Origin: Tepidisphaeraceae bacterium
Lineage (GTDB): Bacteria; Planctomycetota; Phycisphaerae; Tepidisphaerales; Tepidisphaeraceae
Assembly (NCBI GenBank): GCA_025450555.1
Contig: JANWHF010000311.1
Span: 1-7,247 of the forward strand
Length of the DNA stretch: 7,247 bases
Direction of reading: 5' to 3'
The stretch's first letter is position 1. Each line of letters begins with the position of its first letter. Of the stretch, positions 1 through 6,409 are shown in pieces. The notes beneath the pieces were generated by a model. That model did not search any database. It had not been told where the DNA came from and worked only from the letters and a program-made list of their open reading frames with translations. Made by a program: the position numbers and the translations under genes.

Positions 1-52
1 GATTGGGGGTTCAATGCGCTTTTCCCAGAACCGTCACCCGCGCCCGCGCAAT

Positions 53-110
53 AAAAAAGTCGGCGGGTGCGGAAAGAGGGGGGGAACTTTCCGCGGGGAG
101 GACCGCCGAC
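53..110 (-). terminator. Nested-stem intrinsic terminator closing the leftward unit
   Basis: On the minus strand an 8-bp outer stem (GTCGGCGG at 110-103 with CCGCCGAC at 66-59) encloses a second perfect 8-bp stem (GCGGAAAG at 94-87 with CTTTCCGC at 76-69, 10-base loop). The outer stem is followed directly by six T (A53-A58 on the plus strand). On the plus strand no T-run follows 110, so this acts leftward only. It lies about 90 bases past the stop codon of the 167-residue gene and is the likely 3' end of the two-gene transcript. The two stems are separated by an asymmetric internal loop of 8 versus 2 bases, which is more elaborate than a minimal terminator. Confidence 0.8.
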
Positions 111-114
111 AGAA

Positions 115-157
115 TCAATAATATCTCCAGCGCGTTTGAAACGCAAGGAATTATTGA
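115..157 (-). repeat. Two-tier hairpin in the 3' region
   Basis: An 8-bp inverted repeat (TCAATAAT at 115-122, ATTATTGA at 150-157) encloses a second palindrome, GCGTTTGAAACGC at 132-144. In RNA the inner element would fold as a 5-bp stem with a 3-base loop. The arms are perfect. The outer stem is AT-rich and the inner one GC-rich. It sits between the other two hairpins of the leftward transcript and has no T-run of its own on either strand. It could be part of a structured 3' UTR, part of a small RNA, or a protein-binding site in DNA. Confidence 0.55.
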
Positions 158-164
158 GAAATTT

Positions 165-188
165 ACAACCCTCTCTTCAGAGGGGTGT
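165..188 (-). terminator. First hairpin after the small gene; weak terminator or RNA element
   Basis: The inverted repeat CCCTCT (169-174) / AGAGGG (179-184) has a 4-base loop and extends past one mismatch (168/185) by three further pairs, giving nine pairs. It starts 14 bases after the TGA of the 167-residue gene on the minus strand. The minus-strand sequence after it (GTAAATTTC) is only moderately T-rich. On the plus strand it is followed by TGTTTT, so it could also terminate rightward transcription entering from outside the window. It is a plausible first, leaky terminator before the stronger one at 53-110. Confidence 0.45.
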
Positions 189-201
189 TTTCGATTCTCG
201 C

Positions 202-705
202 TCAAAGACGCTTCTTACCGAGCGATGCCTTCTGCTCGTCGAGGGCGGCTTTGGAAGGCGTGCCTTCTTCATCGGCGCATTCGGCCGTGAAATTGGGGTC
301 GGATGTTGCACGGATGCCGGAGCTTCCGGGAAAGGGCGCGCCGTTGCCGCCGGTGGGCAGGGCATAGGCGGTTTGACCTTGCGCTGACGGAGCTTCAATT
401 TCGCCCAATCCGCCTTTTGCTCCACCGCGTGCGGCCGAAGCGGCTCGGCCTTCGGTGGTTCCCGGTCTTTGAGCATTTGGCGCCGTTGTTCGCGCTCCTG
501 GCGCGCAGGCTCCGGGGCCCTCCGGATGGGTGCTGACGTCGTCACGCCGATCAACAACGCCGGCTCCTGGAACCGATTCCAAGGCGCCGGCGGGCGTTGG
601 ATGTTCGAAGTTGGTTGCCTCGGGAGGGACTGCCCTCCGGTCGTCGGGATTGGGTTTGGCCCGATCGCCGATTTCATTTATTTTGGATTGTTTCCTGGTA
701 GCCAT
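202..705 (-). CDS. Hypothetical disordered 167-residue protein, possibly frame-disrupted
   Basis: I do not recognise a family. The start at 705 is well supported: GGAG lies 7 bases upstream, and the gene follows the dehydrogenase by 42 bases on the same strand, so the two are probably co-transcribed. The predicted protein is hydrophilic, rich in Gly, Ala, Pro, Thr and charged residues, with no signal peptide, membrane segment or evident fold. It begins MATRKQSKINEIG and ends in a Lys/Arg-rich tail. Codons at both ends look normal for this genome by hand count (GC at third positions about 60% over codons 1-63 and 69% over the last 52). The middle (about 365-515) falls to about 43% in this frame, while the +1 frame reaches about 73% and encodes a Glu/Arg/Gln/Lys-rich, helix-prone stretch. 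The gene may therefore carry two compensating frameshifts, natural or from sequencing. The existence of a gene here is fairly safe; the exact protein sequence is not. Confidence 0.6.
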   Translation of the reverse strand: MATRKQSKINEIGDRAKPNPDDRRAVPPEATNFEHPTPAGALESVPGAGVVDRRDDVSTHPEGPGACAPGARTTAPNAQRPGTTEGRAASAARGGAKGGLGEIEAPSAQGQTAYALPTGGNGAPFPGSSGIRATSDPNFTAECADEEGTPSKAALDEQKASLGKKRL

Positions 706-747
706 TGTTTTACTCCGATATTCATTGACCTTACGGAACCGTGGGGA

Positions 748-1827
748 TCATCCCGCCGTCGTCTTGCCCATCTCTTCCAGGACAATGCCGCTGATGAAGC
801 TCGAATCGGCATCGGACGCGAGGAACACATAAGCCGGGGCGATTTCTTCCGGCTGTGCGGGACGTTTGAACATGGTGTCTTTGCCGAACTCGCTGACTTT
901 CCTGGGAGATTCACCCTGATCGGCAGGATTGAGCGGCGTCCAGACGGGGCCGGGCGCGACGGCATTTACGCGAATTCCATTCTCGGCCAATTCCATCGCC
1001 AGGACCTTGGTGAACGCGTTGATCGCGCCCTTCGTGGCCGAGTAGGCGGGAAGTTTTTTGGAACCTTCCAACCCGGTTTCGGAGCTTGTGGCGATAATCG
1101 CGCCACCCGGCTTCAGATACTTGAGGGCGGCTTTGCACAGCCAAAAGTAGGCGTAAATGTTGGTCTTAAAAGTCGTATCGAATTCGTCTTCGGTCAGATC
1201 GGCAAGACTCTCGGTGCGATTCTGATAGGCGGCATTGCTGACGAGGATGTCGAGCTTGCCCAACTCGCGCACGGTTCGTTCGATGGCTTCGGTGCAGAAT
1301 TTTGCATCCGTCAGATCGCCGGGGATGAGCAAGCACTTGCGACCTGAAGCTTCCACGGCACGTTTCGTTTCCTGGGCATCGGATAATTCTGAGGGCAGAA
1401 AGACGATGGCGACATCAGCCCCTTCCTTGCCGTACAGGTTGGCCACGGCCCGGCCAATTCCGCTGTCGCCGCCGGTGATAAGAGCAACTTTGCCGGCCAG
1501 TTTCCCGGCAGCTTTATAGAGGGGCGCCATGTATTGCGGGCGTGGATTCATCTCGCTTTCGAGTCCAAACTTTCCCTGGTGCTGCTGCGGAAAAGGCGGC
1601 TTGGGTTCGTTAAGCACTTGCGGCGATTGCCCTTGAAGCTGAGCTTTGTCGGGGCGAGGCGTGGTTTGGGCATCTCGGATGGCTTCAGAAGCCGGGTCTG
1701 CTATGGAGGCCGCTCCGGGAGGTTGTTCCTTGCGGGAACGAGCATCGGGATTGAGGCGGTCAGTTGCCGAACTTCCGGTCTTGGAGCGATCCGCGCCAAC
1801 ATTCGAGGTTTTATTCGTCTTAGCCAT
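748..1827 (-). CDS. SDR family oxidoreductase, YghA / general stress protein 39 type
   Basis: A classical short-chain dehydrogenase/reductase that uses NAD(P)H on a carbonyl or alcohol; the substrate cannot be read from sequence. With the start at 1827 it has 359 residues. Residues 1 to about 75 are a polar, Ser/Ala/Pro/Gln-rich extension, probably disordered. The linker with PQQH and MNPRP (about 80-100) is typical of the YghA/YdaD (GS39) subgroup. The Rossmann fold starts near 108: TGGDSGIG dinucleotide loop at 118-125, NAA at 198-200, structural Asn223, catalytic Ser248/249, and the YSATK motif with Tyr262 and Lys266. The PG motif is at 292-293. It ends in TTAG, as relatives commonly do. 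The start is chosen because AAAGGGG lies 6 bases upstream. A longer frame back to 1944 adds 39 unfamiliar Cys/Arg-rich residues. Known members are linked to general stress or aldehyde reduction; a stress role here is inference. It is the first gene of a leftward pair with the 167-residue ORF. Confidence 0.93.
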   Translation of the reverse strand: MAKTNKTSNVGADRSKTGSSATDRLNPDARSRKEQPPGAASIADPASEAIRDAQTTPRPDKAQLQGQSPQVLNEPKPPFPQQHQGKFGLESEMNPRPQYMAPLYKAAGKLAGKVALITGGDSGIGRAVANLYGKEGADVAIVFLPSELSDAQETKRAVEASGRKCLLIPGDLTDAKFCTEAIERTVRELGKLDILVSNAAYQNRTESLADLTEDEFDTTFKTNIYAYFWLCKAALKYLKPGGAIIATSSETGLEGSKKLPAYSATKGAINAFTKVLAMELAENGIRVNAVAPGPVWTPLNPADQGESPRKVSEFGKDTMFKRPAQPEEIAPAYVFLASDADSSFISGIVLEEMGKTTAG

Positions 1828-1992
1828 TGCGGTCCCCTTTCTGATGCAATCATTGACATTGATATAGAACACGAGGCCACAACCGCCTCCGCGATCGCTT
1901 TGCAAAGCCGGTACCCCGCTCGACCTACACGCGAAATATCTCATTCAAGCCGGAGGAGGGGCGAAAGAACTAAATTTGAGCGGCTGAAGCCG

Positions 1993-2025
1993 CCTTAGCG
2001 GAGGCTGTGTTACATGGAGCTAAGG
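1993..2025 (+). promoter_or_regulatory. Inverted repeat presenting a ribosome-binding site and ATG in its loop
   Basis: CCTTAGC at 1993-1999 pairs perfectly with GCTAAGG at 2019-2025. The 19-base loop contains GGAGG (2000-2004) and an ATG (2014-2016) spaced by 9 bases. If transcribed rightward, the stem would flank the translation start of the short leader ORF. It overlaps the end of the smaller hairpin at 1980-1993 by one base, so the two could compete or stack. Function is unproven. Confidence 0.35.
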
Positions 2026-2076
2026 GGTGCTGCGTGCAGTTTTGGTGAAATTGTCATAGTCTATGAATCGTTTTAG
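2014..2076 (+). CDS. Possible 20-codon leader peptide upstream of the kinase
   Basis: ATG at 2014 is preceded at 9 bases by GGAGG, a much better ribosome-binding site than that of the kinase gene itself. The frame runs 20 codons to TAG at 2074-2076, ending 30 bases before the kinase ATG. The peptide begins MELRGAACSF and becomes hydrophobic (IVIVY); it has no run of one amino acid that would suggest classical attenuation. So short an ORF can arise by chance, and no conservation can be assessed here. Treat it as a candidate only. Confidence 0.2.
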   Translation: MELRGAACSFGEIVIVYESF

Positions 2077-2106
2077 GCCAAAGCGCATTTCCTAATCTTG
2101 TAAAAG

Positions 2107-5097
2107 ATGGCGCCCATTGATCCCAGCAACCCGGCTGTCCCGCTTGAGAAGCGCGGCGAGCAATTACCGCAGTCCGCCTTGCGCACAGTCAGTACGCCGC
2201 CCGATGAAGTGTCGGACCTCTCACATTTTGACCACAGGCGTGACCAACCTTTTGGCGAATATCGGTTGATCCGGCGCCTGGGCGCAGGCGGAATGGGGAC
2301 AGTTTTTGAAGCCGAACATATCGAATCCAACCGTCGGTTGGCGCTGAAAGTTCTGGGGCGATCGCTGAACACCGCCGAAGCCCGCGCCAGGTTTCTGCGC
2401 GAAGGACGTCTGGCGGCACTCGTCAGCCATCCCAACCTCGTCTACGTTTACGGCACCGAAGAAATCAACGATGTTCCCATCATCACGATGGAATTGATGA
2501 CCGGCGGCACGCTTGAAGAGCTGCTCTGCCGCGAAGGTCCGATGCCGGTGACCAAGGCGGTCGATGCGATTCTGCAGATCATCGAAGGGCTCGAATCGGT
2601 CTGGACGGCCGGCGTTCTTCACCGCGACATCAAACCCTCCAACTGCTTCATCGCGCCGGACGGCACAGTAAAGGTCGGCGATTTTGGGCTATCGGTTTCA
2701 AGCCTGCCTACCGAGGATTCCAATCTCACGCGTGAAGATTGCTATATGGGGACCCCGGCCTACTGCTCGCCGGAGCAGATTCGCGGCGATCCGCTGGACG
2801 TGCGGTCCGACATCTATTCAGTCGGCGCGACTTTCTATTTCCTCTTAACGGGCCACGCGCCATTCGTGGGTACGAGCGTCGTCCGCTTGCTCAGCAAGGT
2901 GCTGGAGCGCCCGCCTGAATCGCCCTCAAAGCTGCGGCCCGAGATATCGCGCGAGCTGTCGAAGGTGGTCATGCGCTGCCTGGAGAAGCAGCCGACGTCG
3001 CGTTACGGCAGCTATATGGAGTTGCGCAACGCGCTGCTGCCTTTCAGCTCCACATCCGTCGGTTCCGCGACACTGGGATTACGGCTATTGGCCTTTGCCA
3101 TCGACAGCATCGCGTACGGCGCGGTTGGCCTTGCGATCGCGCTGCTGGCGATGCGATCAGATTGGGCGTTCCTCAAGCGTATGGGCGCTCGCCCGAGCAA
3201 CATGCTCTCCTTTTCCGTCTTCGAGATGCTATGGACGTGGGCTTATTTTTGCCTGAGCGAATATTTTTTGCGGGCAACGCCAGGCAAATCGTTATGCCAT
3301 CTTCGAGTGATCAGCACGCGCACAAGGTTTACCTTTGTACAGGCGCTGGTGCGTTCGGGACTATTTGTGGTTCTCCCGGATATCCCTGCCTGGGCCCTGG
3401 TAGCGTTGGTTCCGGCAACCGCCGTGCATAGCGGCATGCATGATTTTCTAATGGGCCTGCCGCATTTGCTGTGTTTACTACTATTGTTCAGCACGATGCG
3501 CCGGTCGAACCGGTTTGCCGGGCTGCACGAGCTGCTCAGTTCCACGCGTGTGATTCGCACCGCGCGGTACCAGACGCGCCCGCGCGCCGCGGTTGCGGCT
3601 TCTATGCCTGAAGTCGATCCCGATGCGCCTAAGATCGGTCCCTATCTGACGCTCGGCCGCCTCGATTCGACCCCAAGCGATGAAATGTACCTTGGATATG
3701 ACAGCCGGCTGCGAAGAACGGTATGGATTCGTCCCGCTCAACCACAGCAGGCTCCGGTCGAGGGGAACCTGCGTCGCATCTGCCGGCCCGGACGACTGCA
3801 CTGGCTCAGCAGCCGCCGGCTTCCGGACGAAAACTGGGACGCATATGAGGCGGCGTCGGGGTCGGCTCTACTGACGCTTATCGCCAAGCCCCAGCCTTGG
3901 GCAGCGGTGCGTTATTGGCTCACCGACTTGGCCGAAGAGCTCAGCGCCGCTTCAAAGGATGGCACTTTCCCCAAAAATCTGTCGCTGGACCGAGTCTGGA
4001 TCGACAGCGAAAACCGCGCGAAGCTGCTGGATTTTCCAGCACCGTTGCCGCCGACCATCGAGCGCTCCGCGCCACAACCCGTGCAGCCGGACAATCAACT
4101 CACCGAGTTTCAGCGCATCCGCAGCTTTCTGCGCGAGGTGGCTTCTTCAGCTTTGGAAGGAAGGGTCGTTAAATCGTCACAACCCGATCATTCGATCCGG
4201 ATTCCGCTGCCACTGTCGGCGCGACAGCTTCTCAAAGACCTGCCCGAAAGCCCCGCGCCCGAGCCGTTGGTGGCAGACCTCCGCGCCGCTCTGCAGAAGC
4301 CGCCAGCCGTTTCCTCCCGCGCCCGTCTGGCGCTGGTCGCAGGCTGCCTGCTGTTTCCGGTCGTGATGACGATTGCCGTCCTCTGCGTTCAATATGTGGT
4401 CGAGCAATGGCATTCGATGTATCCCGACTTGGGGCCGTTGCAGGTTTTATTGAAGCGGCTCGACACGATGGAACAGAGCGATGTACCGCTCGGGCCAAAT
4501 CGAAAAGCCGAGAAAGACGCAATCGAGGTTTACGTCGCAAGTCGGTTCCGAACGATGATTCTCGACCCGACCGTGTGGGACAGCCCATCGATTCAGACGG
4601 TGCTGACACCCGATGAGCAGCGGTTGGCCGAGGAATCGCTCGGCAAACATCCGCACGTCTCGTCAGAGGAAATGAATCGCGCGATGGCGCAGATTAAGCC
4701 GCTCATCGACGAGCTCAATCGCTGGCATGCGCCCAGTCCCACCTTGATGCTGGAAGCAGCAGCGGTTCTCGGTGGGACTGCGATCGTCTTCATCATGCTG
4801 CCCGCAATGGCGGCGGCGATGCTCTTTCGTGGCGGCATGCTTCTTCATTCGATGGACCTGGCAATCGTTGATCGAAAGGGAAGCCGCGCTTCAAGGCTGC
4901 GCATATTCGCCAGATCGTTCGTTACCTGGTCGCCGCTGCTGTTGCTGGAATTGCTGCTGGTGGAGCGATCGGCGCTGACATTTTGGGTGGGGTTGCCGCT
5001 GGCGGCGCTGCTGGTGGCGGGGGTGATCGTGCCGCTGTTTACGCCAAGCCGCGGACTCCAGGAGCGCCTGACCGGAACTTATCTTGTGCCGCAATAA
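2107..5097 (+). CDS. Membrane Ser/Thr kinase: kinase - RDD - pseudokinase - RDD-like
   Basis: 996 residues. Residues 1-48 are a polar leader. Residues 49 to about 312 form a Hanks-type kinase with all key residues: glycine loop GAGGMG 59-64, Lys81, Glu99, HRDIKPSN 172-179, DFG 192-194, GTPAYCSPEQ 215-224 and SDIYS 234-238. Residues 323-483 match an RDD domain: Arg326 and Asp333 in the first membrane helix, TPGK 391-394, and LHELLSSTRVI 473-483, with about four helices (324-348, 366-387, 417-437, 445-463). Residues about 508-735 resemble a second kinase domain that has lost its catalytic residues (PKN for HRD, DFP for DFG). Residues 741-996 form a second, divergent RDD-like module: helix 741-764, a loop of about 115 residues, helix 881-907, a basic stretch, two more helices, and LTGTYLVP near the end. 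Even helix counts place both kinase domains in the cytoplasm and the loop outside. The ATG is the first possible start (TAA in frame at 2101-2103), but its ribosome-binding site is weak. Ligand and substrates are unknown. Confidence 0.9.
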   Translation: MAPIDPSNPAVPLEKRGEQLPQSALRTVSTPPDEVSDLSHFDHRRDQPFGEYRLIRRLGAGGMGTVFEAEHIESNRRLALKVLGRSLNTAEARARFLREGRLAALVSHPNLVYVYGTEEINDVPIITMELMTGGTLEELLCREGPMPVTKAVDAILQIIEGLESVWTAGVLHRDIKPSNCFIAPDGTVKVGDFGLSVSSLPTEDSNLTREDCYMGTPAYCSPEQIRGDPLDVRSDIYSVGATFYFLLTGHAPFVGTSVVRLLSKVLERPPESPSKLRPEISRELSKVVMRCLEKQPTSRYGSYMELRNALLPFSSTSVGSATLGLRLLAFAIDSIAYGAVGLAIALLAMRSDWAFLKRMGARPSNMLSFSVFEMLWTWAYFCLSEYFLRATPGKSLCHLRVISTRTRFTFVQALVRSGLFVVLPDIPAWALVALVPATAVHSGMHDFLMGLPHLLCLLLLFSTMRRSNRFAGLHELLSSTRVIRTARYQTRPRAAVAASMPEVDPDAPKIGPYLTLGRLDSTPSDEMYLGYDSRLRRTVWIRPAQPQQAPVEGNLRRICRPGRLHWLSSRRLPDENWDAYEAASGSALLTLIAKPQPWAAVRYWLTDLAEELSAASKDGTFPKNLSLDRVWIDSENRAKLLDFPAPLPPTIERSAPQPVQPDNQLTEFQRIRSFLREVASSALEGRVVKSSQPDHSIRIPLPLSARQLLKDLPESPAPEPLVADLRAALQKPPAVSSRARLALVAGCLLFPVVMTIAVLCVQYVVEQWHSMYPDLGPLQVLLKRLDTMEQSDVPLGPNRKAEKDAIEVYVASRFRTMILDPTVWDSPSIQTVLTPDEQRLAEESLGKHPHVSSEEMNRAMAQIKPLIDELNRWHAPSPTLMLEAAAVLGGTAIVFIMLPAMAAAMLFRGGMLLHSMDLAIVDRKGSRASRLRIFARSFVTWSPLLLLELLLVERSALTFWVGLPLAALLVAGVIVPLFTPSRGLQERLTGTYLVPQ

Positions 5098-5110
5098 TCT
5101 TCAGTTGCAT

Positions 5111-5131
5111 CGCGCGCCGTTCGGCGTTTTT
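5111..5131 (+). terminator. Short hairpin with T-run after the kinase gene
   Basis: CGCCG at 5115-5119 and CGGCG at 5122-5126 form a compact GC-only stem (4-5 bp) followed at once by five T (5127-5131). It begins 18 bases after the kinase stop codon and ends 27 bases before the next start. The stem is shorter than in most strong terminators, so read-through into the lyase gene is likely. If it is efficient, the lyase gene would need a promoter in the remaining 27 bases or inside the kinase gene; I see none. Confidence 0.5.
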
Positions 5132-5158
5132 GAATCTTGCCGGTAGGATCGACGTGCG

Positions 5159-6382
5159 ATGGTCACACTCGAATCGATCCAGGCGGCAGCGAACCGCCTT
5201 AAGGACGTCATCTATCATAGTCCATGCCCCTATTCCCTGACGCTGAGCCGACTGTGCGGCTGTGACATCTATTGCAAACTCGATCATTTGCAGATGACCG
5301 GCTCCTTCAAAGAGCGCGGCGCGCGCAACAAGCTGGAGCTGCTTCCGAAGCCTCTGCGCGAGAAGGGAGTCATCGCTGCATCGGCAGGAAACCATGCACT
5401 GGCGCTGGCTTATCATGGGCAGTTGCTTGGGATTTCCGTAGTCGTGGTGATGCCCAAATGGGCGCCGCTGGTGAAGGTAAGTAACTGCCGAGGGTTTGGA
5501 GCTGAGGTGCTGCTGCAGGGCGAAAGCTTTGCCGATGCTTATGCGATTGCAAAGAAGATGAGCGCGGAAACGGGGCGCACATTCATTCCTGGATTCGACG
5601 ACCCGGACATCATTGCCGGCGCGGGAACGATGGGCCTGGAGATTGTTGAGGATGTGCCGGATGTCGATGCGGTCGTCGTTCCAGTCGGGGGCGGCGGATT
5701 GCTGGCAGGGGTGGGCACCGCGATCAAAGCCCTTCGACCCACGGCACGCGTCATTGGTGTTGAATCGGTCAAGGCTCCGACCCTTTTGGCTTCAATGAAG
5801 GCCGGACAAATCACGCGGATCGATACGCAGCCGACATTGGCCGATGGATTGGCCGTCGCGGAATTGGGCAATGAATGTTTCGGGCCGATTCAGTATTCGA
5901 TGGATGATCTGGTGATGGTGGATGAGCCGCAGGTGGCGCTGGCGATTCTTCGGCTCATGGAGCTGGAGAAGATGGTTGTCGAAGGAGCGGGGGCGGTCTC
6001 GCTGGCTGCGGTGATGAATCGCCCGCCAGGGCTGGCGGGGAAAAAAGTAGTGCTCTGTCTCACGGGCGGCAATATCGACGTGACGGTGATCAGCCGAATT
6101 ATCGAGCGCGGACTTTCTTATGATGGGCGCCTCTGTCGCGTAATTGTTTATATCAGCGACCGCCCGGGATCATTGGCAGCACTGCTGACGCTTGTTGCAC
6201 AGACCGAGGCAAGCATCAAGGAAGTCTCGCACGATCGGAGCTTCGGCCCAGCCGACGTTGCGCGCGTCAAAGTTTCCGTGATCATGGAAACGCGCGATCT
6301 CGAGCACATCCGTCAGATCCATCAGGCACTGAAGGAAAAGGGCGTGGAAATCGTCGATAGCTCACATGTACACCAGTCTTAG
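5159..6382 (+). CDS. ilvA: Threonine ammonia-lyase with C-terminal ACT domain
   Basis: A PLP-dependent fold-type II enzyme converting L-threonine to 2-oxobutanoate and ammonia, usually also acting on serine; cytosolic. Its 407 residues fit the medium form (catalytic domain plus one ACT domain), between catabolic TdcB (about 330, no ACT) and long biosynthetic IlvA (about 510). The PLP lysine is Lys51 in GSFKERGA; SAGNHA is at 75-80, the glycine-rich phosphate-binding loop GGGGL at 177-181, and EGAGAV at 275-280. Where relatives usually have SGGN, this protein has TGGN (302-305), a conservative change near the pyridine nitrogen. The ACT domain covers about 326-402 and suggests allosteric control by an amino acid, but the effector cannot be inferred. 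AGGA at 5145-5148 precedes the ATG by 10 bases. Glycerol kinase follows after 27 bases. Whether the role is isoleucine synthesis or threonine breakdown is undecided, as no other ilv genes are visible; tdcB is the alternative name. Confidence 0.93.
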   Translation: MVTLESIQAAANRLKDVIYHSPCPYSLTLSRLCGCDIYCKLDHLQMTGSFKERGARNKLELLPKPLREKGVIAASAGNHALALAYHGQLLGISVVVVMPKWAPLVKVSNCRGFGAEVLLQGESFADAYAIAKKMSAETGRTFIPGFDDPDIIAGAGTMGLEIVEDVPDVDAVVVPVGGGGLLAGVGTAIKALRPTARVIGVESVKAPTLLASMKAGQITRIDTQPTLADGLAVAELGNECFGPIQYSMDDLVMVDEPQVALAILRLMELEKMVVEGAGAVSLAAVMNRPPGLAGKKVVLCLTGGNIDVTVISRIIERGLSYDGRLCRVIVYISDRPGSLAALLTLVAQTEASIKEVSHDRSFGPADVARVKVSVIMETRDLEHIRQIHQALKEKGVEIVDSSHVHQS

Positions 6383-6409
6383 CAGTCACATTTCCTGACG
6401 AGAAAGTCT

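Larger units (their letters stand above)
1828..2106. promoter_or_regulatory. Divergent intergenic region between the dehydrogenase and the kinase
   Basis: This 279-base gap must hold the promoters of both divergent genes, but I cannot assign convincing -35/-10 pairs on either strand. Visible structure: a cluster of short palindromes at 1891-1915 (GCGATCGC, CTTTGCAAAG, GGTACC, almost end to end); a 5-bp hairpin GCGGC/GCCGC with a TGAA loop at 1980-1993; a 7-bp inverted repeat at 1993-2025; and a good ribosome-binding site followed by a 20-codon ORF at 2014-2076. The palindrome cluster lies 64-88 bases upstream of the dehydrogenase start, a reasonable place for an operator, but this is inference. 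Confidence 0.4.

Noticed and set aside
1..50. A protein-coding end of an upstream gene at the left edge
   Set aside because: Frames crossing this stretch show no recognisable sequence, and a minus-strand terminator lies immediately to the right; I see nothing assignable here.
35..69. Inverted repeat CACCCGC / GCGGGTG
   Set aside because: Its right arm overlaps the terminator stem and its left arm lies beyond the T-run of the leftward transcript, so it is unlikely to form in RNA.
177..677. An alternative 166-codon frame on the minus strand as the real small gene
   Set aside because: Only its middle third has good codon use. The frame starting at 705 has a clear ribosome-binding site and better codons at both ends. 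The conflict is reported as a possible frame switch instead.
469..1347. A 292-codon open frame on the plus strand
   Set aside because: It lies antisense to the dehydrogenase, whose motifs, start signal and end are all convincing; the plus-strand translation shows no recognisable domain.
1828..1944. A longer start for the dehydrogenase, adding 39 residues
   Set aside because: The added residues are Cys/Arg/Gly-rich and unlike the family, while AAAGGGG sits 6 bases before the start at 1827.
2042..2079. TTGTCA at 2051-2056 as the -35 box of a kinase promoter
   Set aside because: No acceptable -10 hexamer is found 16-18 bases downstream; the position reads TAGGCC or similar.
3959..4366. A 135-codon frame inside the pseudokinase region of the kinase gene
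   Set aside because: It is a +1 frame shadow of the kinase coding sequence, with Cys/Arg-rich composition and no domain.
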